Shown piece after piece: positions 7,595-16,825 of a DNA stretch of 50,132 nucleotides (positions are counted from its first letter, which is position 1; every line of letters begins with the position of its first letter). The notes beneath the pieces are model-generated. The model did no database searches, was not told the DNA's origin, and worked only from the letters and a program-made list of their open reading frames with translations. Source of the DNA: JAPYTY01 sp036338435 (GTDB taxonomy: Bacteria > Acidobacteriota > UBA6911 > RPQK01 > JADFOI01); NCBI GenBank assembly GCA_036338435.1, contig JAYZCG010000006.1, forward strand, positions 1 to 50,132. Reading direction: 5' to 3'. The translations under genes were made by a program, and so were the position numbers.

Positions 7595-8887
7595 ATGCTT
7601 CGTATACAGTTGTATTTTTATTCGCTTATTTACACATTTTCGGCAGTCCTCTACATTCCAATTTTCCTCTATCGCACCATTATTCAAGACAAACGCCTAG
7701 CAAACTTGTTTCAAAGATTCTCCCCTCCAACAGTTGTCACTGTTCCTGCGTCCAACAATCCTATTCTCTGGATCCATGCTGTTTCAGTTGGCGAAGTCAA
7801 GGCCGTTGAACCACTGATCCGTAAACTAGCCCCAAACTCCCACAAAATCTTTATTTCAACCACTACACATACCGGTCAGAACTTTGCCCAAACTATGTTT
7901 TCCGAGCAGGCCACAATATTTTACTTTCCTATGGATTGGCAATGGCTTTGCCGCCTGTACCTAGAACGCATTAAGCCATCGGCCGTTCTTCTTATGGAAA
8001 CAGAGATATGGCCTGGTTTTATCTCTGCAGCATTCTCATTGGGAATCCCTACTCTACTAATAAACGGACGTATTTCCGATTGTTCTTTCCGTCGCTACAG
8101 GAGAACCCGATTTTTTTTCACTCCCCTTTTGAAACAAATTAGTCACTTCTGCATGCAGACCCCACAGGACAAAGAACGCATTCTAGAGTTAGGAGTATCT
8201 CCCGACCGAGTCAATCAAATGGGAAATCTAAAGTATGACTACCAACTCAATGAATCCGAAGAAAAAACTGCAATGGTTCAGCAACTTAGGAGAATTCTTA
8301 AACCTACTGTTGATGACCTGCTATTAATTTGTGGTAGCACCCGGGAAGGAGAAGAAAAAATGCTCTTCCAAATTTTTCAAGATTTGACTGAAGAGTTCCC
8401 TTCTCTTCGAATGCTTTTAGCCCCTCGACATCCTCACAGAATCGAAGGAATCTCTCGCTTGCTGAAAAATTATCAGTTCAATCATACTCTCCGTTCACAA
8501 CTGGTTTCGGAAGAAATCAGCCTGCCACAAATTGTACTCTTAGATTCGATTGGAGAGTTGGCCTATCTCTATCAACTGGCAGATGTTGTATTTGTTGGTG
8601 GCAGTTTAGTACCCACAGGAGGGCACAACATCATTGAGGCAGCCTATTTTGCAAAGCCCATTCTCTTTGGTCCTTATATGGGTAATTTCCGAGAAATCTC
8701 TTCGACTTTTCTGGAATCATATGCATCACTTCAGGTACAGTCAGAAACGGAATTAACTCCTAAAATTCGTGATCTGCTTCAAGATTCCAGAACACGCAGA
8801 TGGCTGGGCCGCAATGCCCGGAAAGTTGTTCGTGACAATCAAGGTGCCGTCGAGCGCACTGCTCAAATTGTGCAACAATACATTTAA
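7595..8887 (+). CDS. waaA: 3-deoxy-D-manno-octulosonic acid (Kdo) transferase
   Basis: WaaA moves Kdo from CMP-Kdo to lipid A on the cytoplasmic face of the inner membrane. From the ATG at 7595 (AAAGG just upstream) the protein is 430 aa with an N-terminal membrane anchor (LYFYSLIYTFSAVLYIP), the GT30 acceptor motif HAVSVGEV, and the donor-domain motifs GSTREGEE, APRHPHR and GGSLVPTGGHNIIEAA. The frame could begin 28 codons earlier at 7511, but that adds residues foreign to the family. First gene of the LPS operon; lpxK follows by 37 bp. Whether it adds one or two Kdo residues cannot be read from the sequence. Confidence 0.95.
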   Translation: MLRIQLYFYSLIYTFSAVLYIPIFLYRTIIQDKRLANLFQRFSPPTVVTVPASNNPILWIHAVSVGEVKAVEPLIRKLAPNSHKIFISTTTHTGQNFAQTMFSEQATIFYFPMDWQWLCRLYLERIKPSAVLLMETEIWPGFISAAFSLGIPTLLINGRISDCSFRRYRRTRFFFTPLLKQISHFCMQTPQDKERILELGVSPDRVNQMGNLKYDYQLNESEEKTAMVQQLRRILKPTVDDLLLICGSTREGEEKMLFQIFQDLTEEFPSLRMLLAPRHPHRIEGISRLLKNYQFNHTLRSQLVSEEISLPQIVLLDSIGELAYLYQLADVVFVGGSLVPTGGHNIIEAAYFAKPILFGPYMGNFREISSTFLESYASLQVQSETELTPKIRDLLQDSRTRRWLGRNARKVVRDNQGAVERTAQIVQQYI

Positions 8888-8924
8888 CACGCTCTAAAAA
8901 CTGAGAGTTAGAGATCGCAAGACG

Positions 8925-9953
8925 ATGAATTACTTACTATCCAAGCTCTATGGCCTAATCATTTTTCTGCGCACTACTCTCTACCACAAGCGAGTCCTCC
9001 GTTCGTGGCAACTTCCTCATCCAGTCATCAGCGTGGGAAATTTGACCGTCGGAGGAACCGGCAAAACTCCTCTAGTAAGCTTCCTCGCACAAACCCTGAA
9101 AAAATTTGGCTACCAACCTATTATCCTTACCAGGGGCTACAAGAGGACCAGCAAGACTCCGATCTTGCTGGTAAGTGATGGCGGAAACCCAATGTGTAGT
9201 TGGGAAGAATGCGGAGATGAGCCATATTTGCTTGCACGTAATCTTGACGGAATTCCGGTTGTCGTCTCAAAAAACCGTTACAAAGCTGGCCAGCACGTGC
9301 AAAATGACTACTCGCATCCTATCATCTACTTGTTGGATGACGGGTATCAGCATCTTCAACTCAAACGAAACTTGGATATACTTTTACTCGATGCTACTGA
9401 TCCATTTGGGGGAAACAAACTGTTGCCGTTGGGACGCCTACGAGAAAACATTCGAAGCTTGAAAAGGGCCGATGCCATAATCATTACCCGCTCTCACATC
9501 CCCTTTGATGTAGAGCACGTTAATGCGCAAATTCACAAATGGAACCCCTGGGCACCAATTGCCTATTTTCACCACGAGATAACATCTATATACGACCTCA
9601 AAACGGGAGATCATTATTCCACACGTGATTTTCTTGGAAAAAAAGTAATCGCCCTAGCAGCTATTGGCAACCCCAAAATCTTCCTGCATGATCTAGAACA
9701 CTATCAAATGATAATCAAAGATTCTTTTATCTTTCGTGATCACCACAATTATGATCAATCTGATCTAAACCGGGTTCTGGCCCGCCTTACAGAACTACAA
9801 GCTGATATTGTGGTCACCACGCAGAAAGACTCTATTCGCCTAGAACACCTCAAGTTTTCAGAATCCCAAATTTTTGTATTTGAAATTGAAGCAGTCCCTG
9901 AACATCCGAGTAGCTACGCGGAGGATTTCCTTAACAAAGTCAAACTTCTATGA
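8925..9953 (+). CDS. lpxK: Tetraacyldisaccharide 4'-kinase (lipid A kinase)
   Basis: LpxK phosphorylates the 4' position of the lipid A disaccharide at the inner membrane. The 342-residue protein has the family signature SVGNLTVGGTGKTP (a P-loop at about residues 36-49), followed by LTRGYKR, the GDEPYLLA block and the DDGYQHLQL motif with the catalytic acidic residues. An N-terminal hydrophobic helix (LYGLIIFLRTTLY) fits membrane association. Its stop overlaps the waaF start as ATGA. Confidence 0.95.
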   Translation: MNYLLSKLYGLIIFLRTTLYHKRVLRSWQLPHPVISVGNLTVGGTGKTPLVSFLAQTLKKFGYQPIILTRGYKRTSKTPILLVSDGGNPMCSWEECGDEPYLLARNLDGIPVVVSKNRYKAGQHVQNDYSHPIIYLLDDGYQHLQLKRNLDILLLDATDPFGGNKLLPLGRLRENIRSLKRADAIIITRSHIPFDVEHVNAQIHKWNPWAPIAYFHHEITSIYDLKTGDHYSTRDFLGKKVIALAAIGNPKIFLHDLEHYQMIIKDSFIFRDHHNYDQSDLNRVLARLTELQADIVVTTQKDSIRLEHLKFSESQIFVFEIEAVPEHPSSYAEDFLNKVKLL

Positions 9954-10984
9954 AAGATGTAGGGCCCATTTTAATCCGTGGTACAAACTGGATCGGAGAT
10001 TCGGTGATGTCCTTAGCAGCACTTCGAGAACTGCGACGTCTTTATCCAAAGTGCCACATATCTCTACTCGTAACGCCTTGGGTGTTGGGGCTATTTGAAG
10101 GTCAAGGGCTCGTTGACAAAATCATTCCTTTCCAATCCAGTGGCTCGACCTGGCAAGATTTACGGTCACTACGCAAGCAACTACGACATTTCCAAACCGT
10201 TGTCTTGTTCCAAAACGCCTTCCGCGCAGCAGCTATAGCATTTTTTTCTGGAATACCCGAACGTATAGGGTACGCCACTGATGGACGCAGTCTGCTACTG
10301 ACGCGCCGCGCACGCCCCCGGATCAAAAAACTAAAACGTCATCAGACTTACCACTACTTGGATCTGCTATACCAGACCGGTCTTTCTTCACACAATTACC
10401 TCAAAGAAACCACTTTCATCCCCGACATTCATCTTGACATTAGCCAAAAAGGATCAAAACACATAGATGAACTCTTACAAGCATCAGGGCCTTCCTCAGG
10501 AGGGCCATTGGTCGTAATCAATCCGGGGGCCTACTATGGAACTGCCAAACGTTGGTTCATAGACCGCTATGCCGTTTTGGCTGATCGCCTTATTGACGAT
10601 ATCAAAGCTGAAATAGTACTTGTCGGATCCCCAGAAGAAATACCTCTTGCCCAGAAGATTCAGGCCCTTTCAAAACATCCGCTCAAGGTTCTTACAGGAC
10701 AAACTGATCTCCAATCCCTTATGAGCCTATTGAGCCGATGCGACCTCTTTGTCACCAATGATTCTGGACCCATGCACTTAGCAGCCTCACTGGACACGCC
10801 CCAAATTGCACTTTTTGGATCTACTGATGAAGTGGCAACAGGCCCTTTCAGTGCTCGAGCTCATGTCCTTCACAAACATGTTGAATGTAGCCCTTGCCTT
10901 TTGCGAGAATGTCCTATCGATCTACGTTGTTTCTCGAAAATCACAGTGGATGAGGTCTACAATGCTGCTCGAGCGATACTGTAA
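9950..10984 (+). CDS. waaF: LPS heptosyltransferase II (GT9)
   Basis: WaaF adds the second L-glycero-D-manno-heptose to the inner core. The 344-residue protein starts with the GT9 nucleotide-fold motif LIRGTNWIGDSVMSLAALREL and carries the C-terminal donor site NDSGPMHLAASLDTPQIALFG. The NWIGD form of the motif and the ECSPCLLRECP stretch are typical of WaaF rather than WaaC. It is coupled to lpxK by a 4-bp overlap. A second GT9 enzyme, WaaC, lies later in the same operon. Confidence 0.9.
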   Translation: MKDVGPILIRGTNWIGDSVMSLAALRELRRLYPKCHISLLVTPWVLGLFEGQGLVDKIIPFQSSGSTWQDLRSLRKQLRHFQTVVLFQNAFRAAAIAFFSGIPERIGYATDGRSLLLTRRARPRIKKLKRHQTYHYLDLLYQTGLSSHNYLKETTFIPDIHLDISQKGSKHIDELLQASGPSSGGPLVVINPGAYYGTAKRWFIDRYAVLADRLIDDIKAEIVLVGSPEEIPLAQKIQALSKHPLKVLTGQTDLQSLMSLLSRCDLFVTNDSGPMHLAASLDTPQIALFGSTDEVATGPFSARAHVLHKHVECSPCLLRECPIDLRCFSKITVDEVYNAARAIL

Positions 10985-11020
10985 AATATATTTGAACGGC
11001 CAGCTGTTACAATTACGAGT

Positions 11021-11632
11021 ATGACCCATGAACCCCAACGGGCAATTTTCCTTGACCGTGACGGCACTTTAATTGAGGAGATCGGACATTTGCACCAGAT
11101 CCAAGATGTTTGTGTTTACCCCGAAACATATCAAGCCGTGAGAAAAATTAATGAAAGCGAATTTCTGGCAATTGTGGTCACAAACCAATCAGCAATTGCA
11201 CGGGGCTTTCTCACTGAGAAAGAGCTCGAAGAAATACACCTTTTTATTCAAAATGATTTTCGGCAGGAAGAAGCCTGGATTGACGCTTTTTATTACTGCC
11301 CCCACCATCCGGAGGCAGGCACGGAATCCTACACTCGAGAATGTCCCTGCCGTAAACCCAAGCCCGGTATGTTGCTACAGGCAGCCGAAGAACTAAATCT
11401 TGCACTATCCCCCAGCCACATGATTGGAGATAAGCTTATCGACGTAGAAGCCGGACATCGTGCGGGGTGCCAATCCGTCTTAATCAAATCCGAACATAAT
11501 ACAAAAATGCAACAACATCTAGACGAAGAAAAGGTCTCGACATCTTCCCACGAAAATCCATTACAGATTCCGGATCACATTGCTAGCAACATTCTTGGTG
11601 CCGTTGATTGGATTATGGAGCACAACTCTTGA
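11021..11632 (+). CDS. gmhB: D-glycero-D-manno-heptose 1,7-bisphosphate 7-phosphatase
   Basis: GmhB removes the 7-phosphate from heptose bisphosphate in ADP-heptose synthesis. The 203-residue HAD-family protein has the nucleophile motif FLDRDGT at the N-terminus, the TNQSAIARG motif, a zinc-loop pair CPHH...CPC characteristic of GmhB, the KPKPGML lysine motif and GDKLIDVEAG. The last 30 or so residues are a loose extension. Its TGA overlaps the TTG start of the kinase gene that follows. Confidence 0.93.
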   Translation: MTHEPQRAIFLDRDGTLIEEIGHLHQIQDVCVYPETYQAVRKINESEFLAIVVTNQSAIARGFLTEKELEEIHLFIQNDFRQEEAWIDAFYYCPHHPEAGTESYTRECPCRKPKPGMLLQAAEELNLALSPSHMIGDKLIDVEAGHRAGCQSVLIKSEHNTKMQQHLDEEKVSTSSHENPLQIPDHIASNILGAVDWIMEHNS

Positions 11633-12621
11633 CAAATAATCTTGAAACACTCATTGGAACATTCTCCAAGCTAAACATCCTTGTTCTGGGTGACTTCATA
11701 CTCGATGAATTTGTGTTTGGAGAAATTTCCAGAATATCGCGGGAAGCCCCAGTTTTAATCCTGAAATATCGACATACTGAAATGGCTCCGGGAGGTGGGG
11801 CTAATACGGTTTCAAATGTAGAACGACTAGGAGCAAAAGTTATCCCAGTAGGCGTTTTAGGATACGACAAAGCTGCTGAATATTTGCTCTCCAGCTGGCC
11901 CGATCAAGTGAACAAATCTCACATCCTTCGAGATGCTGCGTTCCAAACCACTCGGAAATCACGTTTTTTAGCCGGCTCCTCTCATTCATCCCAACAGCAG
12001 GTGGTGCGTCTCGATAATGAGCACCTCTACCACTTAGAAAAAACTCACGAACAACAACTCATAACCTCTTTGATAGAGCTGATTCCTGAAGTCGACGCAC
12101 TAATCCTTTCTGACTACAGTTTGGGAGGCATCAGCCATGAAATACGTAAAACAGCTCTATCACTAGCAACAACGCACGAAAAAATTATAATTGTGGATTC
12201 ACGTGACCATCCAAACAACTATGCTGGTGCGACCTCCATTACCCCTAACATCACCGAAATAGAAGCGGTTCTCTCTGCTCCAATAGGGAAAGATGTAGTG
12301 GCCTTAGAAGAGGTAGGTGCACGCCTCCGTATGGAATGGAATCTTGAAGCTTTGCTGATAACAAGAGGCAAATGGGGCATGTCACTTTTCCTGGAAGATG
12401 GAATTACGCACATTCCAATTTACGGTAGTGATGAGGTTGCAGATGTAACAGGTGCCGGTGATACGGTCACAGCAACCTACAGCCTAGCACTTGCAGCAGG
12501 CGGCTCCTTTTATGAAGCGGCACAACTGTCCAACTATGCTGCCGGTCTAGTGGTTATGAAAAAAGGCACTGCCACTATTTCTTCGGATGAGCTTTGTAAC
12601 GCGATTCAAACAGCCCTGTAA
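11629..12621 (+). CDS. rfaE1: D-glycero-beta-D-manno-heptose-7-phosphate kinase
   Basis: This PfkB-type kinase makes heptose 1,7-bisphosphate. The N-terminus carries VLGDFILDEFV, then EAPVLILKYR and the PGGGANTVSNVERLGA substrate loop. The C-terminal PfkB signature TGAGDTVTATY holds the catalytic Asp. I place the start at the TTG 11629-11631, which overlaps the gmhB stop and has GGAG 9 bases upstream, giving 330 aa. A further in-frame TTG lies at 11608. In Escherichia coli the kinase and adenylyltransferase are fused as HldE; here they are separate adjacent genes. Confidence 0.93.
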   Translation: MTNNLETLIGTFSKLNILVLGDFILDEFVFGEISRISREAPVLILKYRHTEMAPGGGANTVSNVERLGAKVIPVGVLGYDKAAEYLLSSWPDQVNKSHILRDAAFQTTRKSRFLAGSSHSSQQQVVRLDNEHLYHLEKTHEQQLITSLIELIPEVDALILSDYSLGGISHEIRKTALSLATTHEKIIIVDSRDHPNNYAGATSITPNITEIEAVLSAPIGKDVVALEEVGARLRMEWNLEALLITRGKWGMSLFLEDGITHIPIYGSDEVADVTGAGDTVTATYSLALAAGGSFYEAAQLSNYAAGLVVMKKGTATISSDELCNAIQTAL

Positions 12622-12632
12622 GAAACGCTACA

Positions 12633-13130
12633 ATGACAGTTAGCACAACGTCCAAAATTAAGGAACTTCCAGAATTATGTGACATTGTGGTTCAACATCG
12701 TAATGCCGGCAAAATAATAGTCTTCGCTAATGGCTGTTTTGATCTGATCCACGTCGGGCACATCCGCTATCTTGAAGCGGCACGTACTCTTGGAGATCTT
12801 CTCGTGCTAGGCTTGAACGGAGATAACTCCGTTAAACTCCTGAAAGGATCTGACCGCCCCACTATGAACCAAAATGAACGTGCTGAAATCTTATCCGCCA
12901 TGGAGTGTATCGATTACATAGTACTGTTTGACGACCTCACAGCAGAGCATATTCTCCAGACACTTCAACCCCATATCCATGCCAAAGGAACCGACTACAA
13001 CGAAGACAATGTCCCCGAAAGAGAAACCGTACTTGCCTATGGCGGAATGGTCAAAATTACAGGAGATCCCAAGGACCACTCTAGCAAAGATATTCTCAAG
13101 CGGATTTGCATAGGGGAAACATCAAGCTAA
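12633..13130 (+). CDS. rfaE2: D-glycero-beta-D-manno-heptose 1-phosphate adenylyltransferase
   Basis: This enzyme activates heptose 1-phosphate with ATP to ADP-heptose. The 165-residue protein is a single nucleotidyltransferase domain with FANGCFDLIHVGHIRYL (HxGH at about residues 41-44), GLNGDNSVKLLKG, RPTMNQNERAEIL and HAKGTDY. It starts 11 bp after the kinase gene and ends 1 bp before waaC. It corresponds to the C-terminal half of HldE. Confidence 0.94.
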   Translation: MTVSTTSKIKELPELCDIVVQHRNAGKIIVFANGCFDLIHVGHIRYLEAARTLGDLLVLGLNGDNSVKLLKGSDRPTMNQNERAEILSAMECIDYIVLFDDLTAEHILQTLQPHIHAKGTDYNEDNVPERETVLAYGGMVKITGDPKDHSSKDILKRICIGETSS

Positions 13131-13131
13131 G

Positions 13132-14181
13132 ATGAGTAGAGACAATTCCCAATCTGCGCCTCCGAAGGTTCTTATCGTCAAGCTGGGCTCATTCGGCGAT
13201 ATCCTCCATACGATACCGGCTCAGCAACACATACACCAATGTCGTCCTGATATAGAAATTCACTGGCTAACAGAACCTCCTTATGCTGAACTGCTTAGCA
13301 AAATTCCAGGTATCACACATGTCTGGGTTGCCGCCACCAAAGAATGGCGCAAAAAAATAGGATCCCTTGCTGGAAGTATTCAGCTTATTCGTTCTTTAAG
13401 AAAGCAACATTTTGACATCGCATTAGATTTTCAGGGACTAGTTAAATCCGCTGTGCTAGCACGTCTTTCCGGAGCTCAACAAGTGATTGGATTTCCTCAA
13501 AATCAGTCCAAAGAACCAGCATCGGTTCATTTTTACTCCGACACTCTAACAAGAAACCTACCCTCGAAACTCCATGCCATTGAAATCAATCTTGAGTTAA
13601 CTCGTGCTGTAAATTGTCGCCCCAATGGAGCAAACCCTTTGATTCCCCTTGATATTCCACCAGAGGCATTCACCTACATAGAACAGCAACTGTCTATGGC
13701 TAAAATATCTAGTCCCATCCTTATCAACCCTGGTGCGGGTTGGGTTACCAAGCGTTGGCCAGAACAAAATTATGGCCGCCTTCTATATGAATTGAGTCGA
13801 AAATTAGATCGGCCTGTTATTATTACCTATGGTCCTGGAGAAGAAGAACTCGTTGATCGCGTAAAAATAGCAGCTGAATGTGATGTCACAACCTTCCCTA
13901 CCAATTTTTTCCAACTAGCTGCCCTTTGTCGCTCCTCCCAACTCATGGTTGCAGGCGATACCGGTCCGCTACATCTCGCCGTTGCTTTGGGAACCCCTAC
14001 CGTTGCGATTCTAGGCCCAACCGCGCCCTGGCGAAATGGGCCCTTTAACCCAGAAGATGTAATCGTAAAACGCTATCTGCCCTGTTCCAATTCATACAAA
14101 CGCACTTGTGATCAATTTATTTGCATGGACATTCCCGTAAAAGATGTATTTGACGCCATACTGCGACGCCTTGGAAAATGA
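13132..14181 (+). CDS. waaC: LPS heptosyltransferase I (GT9)
   Basis: WaaC adds the first heptose to Kdo. The 349-residue protein has the family start VLIVKLGSFGDILHTIPAQQ, the ALDFQGLVKSAVLARLSG block, PGAGWVTKRWP and the donor-site motif GDTGPLHLAVALGTPTVAILGPT. The KLGSFGDILHT form is that of WaaC rather than WaaF. It ends in an ATGA overlap with the downstream membrane methyltransferase. The assignment of I versus II within the GT9 pair rests on these motifs. Confidence 0.88.
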   Translation: MSRDNSQSAPPKVLIVKLGSFGDILHTIPAQQHIHQCRPDIEIHWLTEPPYAELLSKIPGITHVWVAATKEWRKKIGSLAGSIQLIRSLRKQHFDIALDFQGLVKSAVLARLSGAQQVIGFPQNQSKEPASVHFYSDTLTRNLPSKLHAIEINLELTRAVNCRPNGANPLIPLDIPPEAFTYIEQQLSMAKISSPILINPGAGWVTKRWPEQNYGRLLYELSRKLDRPVIITYGPGEEELVDRVKIAAECDVTTFPTNFFQLAALCRSSQLMVAGDTGPLHLAVALGTPTVAILGPTAPWRNGPFNPEDVIVKRYLPCSNSYKRTCDQFICMDIPVKDVFDAILRRLGK

Positions 14182-14732
14182 CAATTGTACAACGCATTCG
14201 AGTTCCAACCGGGATAATATTTTCACTGATCTTTGTCTATTTTTCATCTCCACAGCCATACCCCTTAATGATGGGGCTAGGTCTAACTTCCCTAGGCTTA
14301 GTCATGCGCATTTGGGCTGCAGGCCACATTGAAAAAGGCATTCGTCTAGCCTCCTGTGGCCCATATCAATGGACTCGAAACCCCCTCTATTTTGGATCCT
14401 TTTTAATTGGACTTGGTTTTTCCTTGGCCTCTTCAAAAGCTTGGCTAGTAGTTGTGTTTCTTCTGCTTTTTCTTGCCCTTTACATACCCGTGATGCGACG
14501 TGAGGAAAAGGAACTTGAACAATCATTCGGCTCTGCCTATATGTCCTATCGCAGGAAAGTACCGTTATTCCTGCCGCGCTTTCAGAATAAAAATCCGACC
14601 TTGGATCCAATACCAATACGATCCACATACACTTTCCGATGGCACCTAGTTATCTTAAATCGTGAGTACAATGCCGTCGTGGGATGCATTCTTATCGCTA
14701 TGATACTCTGGTTGAAAACGCTGCAGACATGA
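14178..14732 (+). CDS. Membrane methyltransferase, isoprenylcysteine carboxyl methyltransferase-like
   Basis: The 184-residue protein has about four hydrophobic segments and the ICMT/phospholipid methyltransferase signature GPYQWTRNPLYFGSFLIGLG, followed by EEKELEQSFGSAYMSYRRKVP near the C-terminus. Proteins of this fold use S-adenosylmethionine at the membrane surface. The substrate is unknown. Coupling to waaC by a 4-bp overlap suggests a lipid or LPS-related substrate, but that is inference. The last 35 or so residues include a further hydrophobic helix. Confidence 0.8.
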   Translation: MTIVQRIRVPTGIIFSLIFVYFSSPQPYPLMMGLGLTSLGLVMRIWAAGHIEKGIRLASCGPYQWTRNPLYFGSFLIGLGFSLASSKAWLVVVFLLLFLALYIPVMRREEKELEQSFGSAYMSYRRKVPLFLPRFQNKNPTLDPIPIRSTYTFRWHLVILNREYNAVVGCILIAMILWLKTLQT

Positions 14733-14779
14733 TTTAACCGTGGTTGAAACACCTTTGCCTTTTTATCGTTACAACTAGT

Positions 14780-15646
14780 ATGTTCAAACGTTCAGGTATA
14801 GCTGTTCTCATTTTTTGCATGTTGCTCACAATGGTAGTAGTGGGATTAGTATTGGCATCCGAAAATCAATCCCAGGACCTTCTGAGCAACACAACAGATT
14901 ACTCCGTTCCCTTTGAGCCGGGCGAACGCCTTCGCTATGAGGTCAAGTGGAAACCTATATTTTTGGTCCCTGCCTTCAAAGCTGGAGAGCTCACAATTTC
15001 GATCAAAGACTCCCATTACAACGGTCTTCAGGCATATACTCTCTCCGCGACAACATTGTCGGGCGGTCTGCTCAGTTCAGTTGTAGGCTTAGAAATACGT
15101 GATTATTTTGAGTCCATCATTGATCACACTACTTTCAAATCACATAAATTTATGAGGCAGACTCGCCGCAATACACGTAAAAGAGATCTTGAAGTCAGCT
15201 TCAACTATGAGGAAGATTCTATTCTTGTTCATGAATTGAATACGGAGTTTGAACCTCCTTTAGAAATACGTGACGAAATCATTCAGGGAATCCCGGGCCC
15301 GGTATCAGACATCCTGTCCGTGTTCTACGTAGCACGCTTGAAGCCTTTGCAGCCTGGAGATTCCTATGTGATCTACTTAAACAGTCGAGGAAAAATCAAG
15401 CCAGTTACTATAGAAGTACAGGTCGGAGAAACTATTGTCACTCCTATTGGCTCCTTCAACTCAGTCAAAATCGTTACTGTGGGCGGCTTGTTTAGTAATG
15501 GTGGCGATTTCCATATCTGGTATTCCACAGATCAGTTACGCATACCTATTCGATTTGAAGCCAATGCAAAACTAGGAAAAGTGTATGGCCAGGTCATTGG
15601 ACTAGAAACCTCCCAAATGACCAAATCACTAATTGAAATTAACTAA
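14780..15646 (+). CDS. Exported DUF3108 family protein
   Basis: From the ATG at 14780 the product is 288 aa with a signal peptide or N-terminal anchor (MFKRSGIAVLIFCMLLTMVV...). The rest is the beta-rich DUF3108 fold: FEPGERLRYEVKWKP, FKAGELTISI, then YVIYLNSRGKIKPV and WYSTDQLRIPIRFEA near the end. DUF3108 proteins are periplasmic or outer-membrane-associated and of unknown role. It is the last gene of the LPS run, 47 bp after the methyltransferase. A longer frame begins at a TTG (14744) but lacks a ribosome binding site. Confidence 0.8.
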   Translation: MFKRSGIAVLIFCMLLTMVVVGLVLASENQSQDLLSNTTDYSVPFEPGERLRYEVKWKPIFLVPAFKAGELTISIKDSHYNGLQAYTLSATTLSGGLLSSVVGLEIRDYFESIIDHTTFKSHKFMRQTRRNTRKRDLEVSFNYEEDSILVHELNTEFEPPLEIRDEIIQGIPGPVSDILSVFYVARLKPLQPGDSYVIYLNSRGKIKPVTIEVQVGETIVTPIGSFNSVKIVTVGGLFSNGGDFHIWYSTDQLRIPIRFEANAKLGKVYGQVIGLETSQMTKSLIEIN

Positions 15647-15748
15647 TACCCTCAGCTATTTATAGCACTAAATATACAGCATAGTATTTATTCTATCGTA
15701 GCGCATCTCAGGACGTTTCTTCCCAACCCTATCATTGTTTTTGATTCA

Positions 15749-15757
15749 TGCTAGAAT
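15749..15757 (+). promoter_or_regulatory. Extended -10 element before rnpB
   Basis: TGC-TAGAAT (15749-15757) is an extended -10 box 10 bases before the proposed rnpB 5' end. No good -35 hexamer lies at the right distance, which extended -10 promoters tolerate. It would give a start near 15764-15767. Confidence 0.4.
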
Positions 15758-15766
15758 TGGGGTTAG

Positions 15767-16161
15767 TCTGGCAAGTAGAGAGGGTGATCGCCGTCCACTT
15801 GCGGGTGGAGAGAGGAAAGTCCGAGCACCACAGGGCAGGCGTGCTTCCTAACGGGAAGGAGGGGTGACCCTACGGAAAGTGTCACAGAAAATAAACCGCT
15901 TCAGAGAGTCTCTTTTTGGAGTAAGGGTGAAATGGTGGGGTAAGAGCCCACCGCTTTGATGGTGACATCAAAGGCATGGCAAACCCCACGCGGTGCAAGG
16001 CTAAATAGGCTCTGTCTGTTGGTCGGCCCGGCCAGTTCACTACACGGTAGTGAAGTCAGAGCGGGTAAGCCGCTTGAGAATTAGGGCAACCTAATTCCTA
16101 GATGAATGATCACCGCCCCACACGGGGTTACAGAACTCGGCTTATATCTCTACTTGCCAGA
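15767..16161 (+). ncRNA. rnpB: RNase P RNA, bacterial class A
   Basis: The catalytic RNA of RNase P, which cuts 5' leaders from pre-tRNA. Its ends pair as TCTGGCAAGTAGAGA at the 5' side with TCTCTACTTGCCAGA at the 3' side (helix P1). Inside are the universally conserved blocks GAGGAAAGTCCGAGC, GTCACAGAAAATAAACCGC, GGGTGAAATGGTGGGGTAAGAGC, the A-type GATGAATGATCACC and ACAGAACTCGGCTTATA. The length of about 395 nt is normal. The 3' end lies 3 bp from the stop codon of the convergent gene, and no T-run terminator is visible. Confidence 0.97.
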
Positions 16162-16164
16162 CAA

Positions 16165-16644
16165 TCAACGAGAGCCAATTTGAAAATACCAATTCTCCGC
16201 TCTTTCGTCTGGCGTTCTCTCTGTTATGCGGGAACCTATCTGCTCTCTGGCCTTATGAATTTCATCCACCAGTGTGAAGTCCTCAACTCTTGTAGCGCGC
16301 ACTCTGTAGATTTTTTTACCCACTTTAAGCCTTAAATTCGGATCCTCAAGTAAAAACTGAGTCCAGCGATTACTGGGGCTTATAGAATTTAGATAAAGAA
16401 CCCCTTTATGCATAAAAGCCCGAATGTAGACAGAATAGGGATCGGAAGGTCGCACCTCCAAAATCACTCTGGTAGATGGCTCCATGAAACTCCAGTCATC
16501 AATCTGGCCAATCACTTCCTCTCCGGTGATCTGTTTGCCGGGAAGGCTTTGCCAAGGATCACTGCGATTGAGATAAAGAACGAGAACTGTAACAACCATC
16601 AGAGCTAAGATTAGTGCCATTCCCTTGAGTGCTTTCTTAATCAT
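16165..16644 (-). CDS. Small membrane-anchored protein, possible split beta-barrel domain
   Basis: The 159-residue product begins with a positively charged, strongly hydrophobic helix (MIKKALKGMALILALMVVTVLVLYL), so it is anchored in or exported across the inner membrane. The rest resembles small split-barrel proteins, with DDWSFMEPSTRVILEVRP, VYIRAFMHKGVLYLNS and LRLKVGKKIYRVRATRV. That likeness is from memory of the pattern and is weak; no catalytic residue can be named. It ends 3 bp from rnpB on the opposite strand and has no operon partner. Confidence 0.65.
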   Translation of the reverse strand: MIKKALKGMALILALMVVTVLVLYLNRSDPWQSLPGKQITGEEVIGQIDDWSFMEPSTRVILEVRPSDPYSVYIRAFMHKGVLYLNSISPSNRWTQFLLEDPNLRLKVGKKIYRVRATRVEDFTLVDEIHKAREQIGSRITERTPDERAENWYFQIGSR

Positions 16645-16686
16645 CTATATTCAAAATATACTTTAATTTACCAAGCCACAACATCA

Positions 16687-16721
16687 ATGGGACATAGCTA
16701 CGGTGTCAACCTATGTCCCAT
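16687..16721. repeat. 11-bp perfect inverted repeat upstream of the small membrane gene
   Basis: ATGGGACATAG (16687-16697) and CTATGTCCCAT (16711-16721) are perfect inverted copies with a 13-bp gap. The element lies 43 bp upstream of the start at 16644 and about 105 bp before tRNA-Ala. No T-run follows on either strand, so it is more like an operator or mRNA hairpin than a terminator. Confidence 0.6.
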
Positions 16722-16788
16722 CAGAACAAAATCAATATTTTTTGACCAAAAAATAAATGATCCTTCTCTACAACAAAGCATTCTGGCA

Positions 16789-16817
16789 TTGACCCATCAG
16801 CTCAAGTGTTTGAGAAT
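16789..16817 (+). promoter_or_regulatory. Likely promoter of tRNA-Ala
   Basis: TTGACC (16789-16794), a 17-bp spacer and GAGAAT (16812-16817) put initiation near 16824, about two bases before the mature tRNA 5' end at 16826. Confidence 0.5.
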
Positions 16818-16825
16818 ACAGGGGT

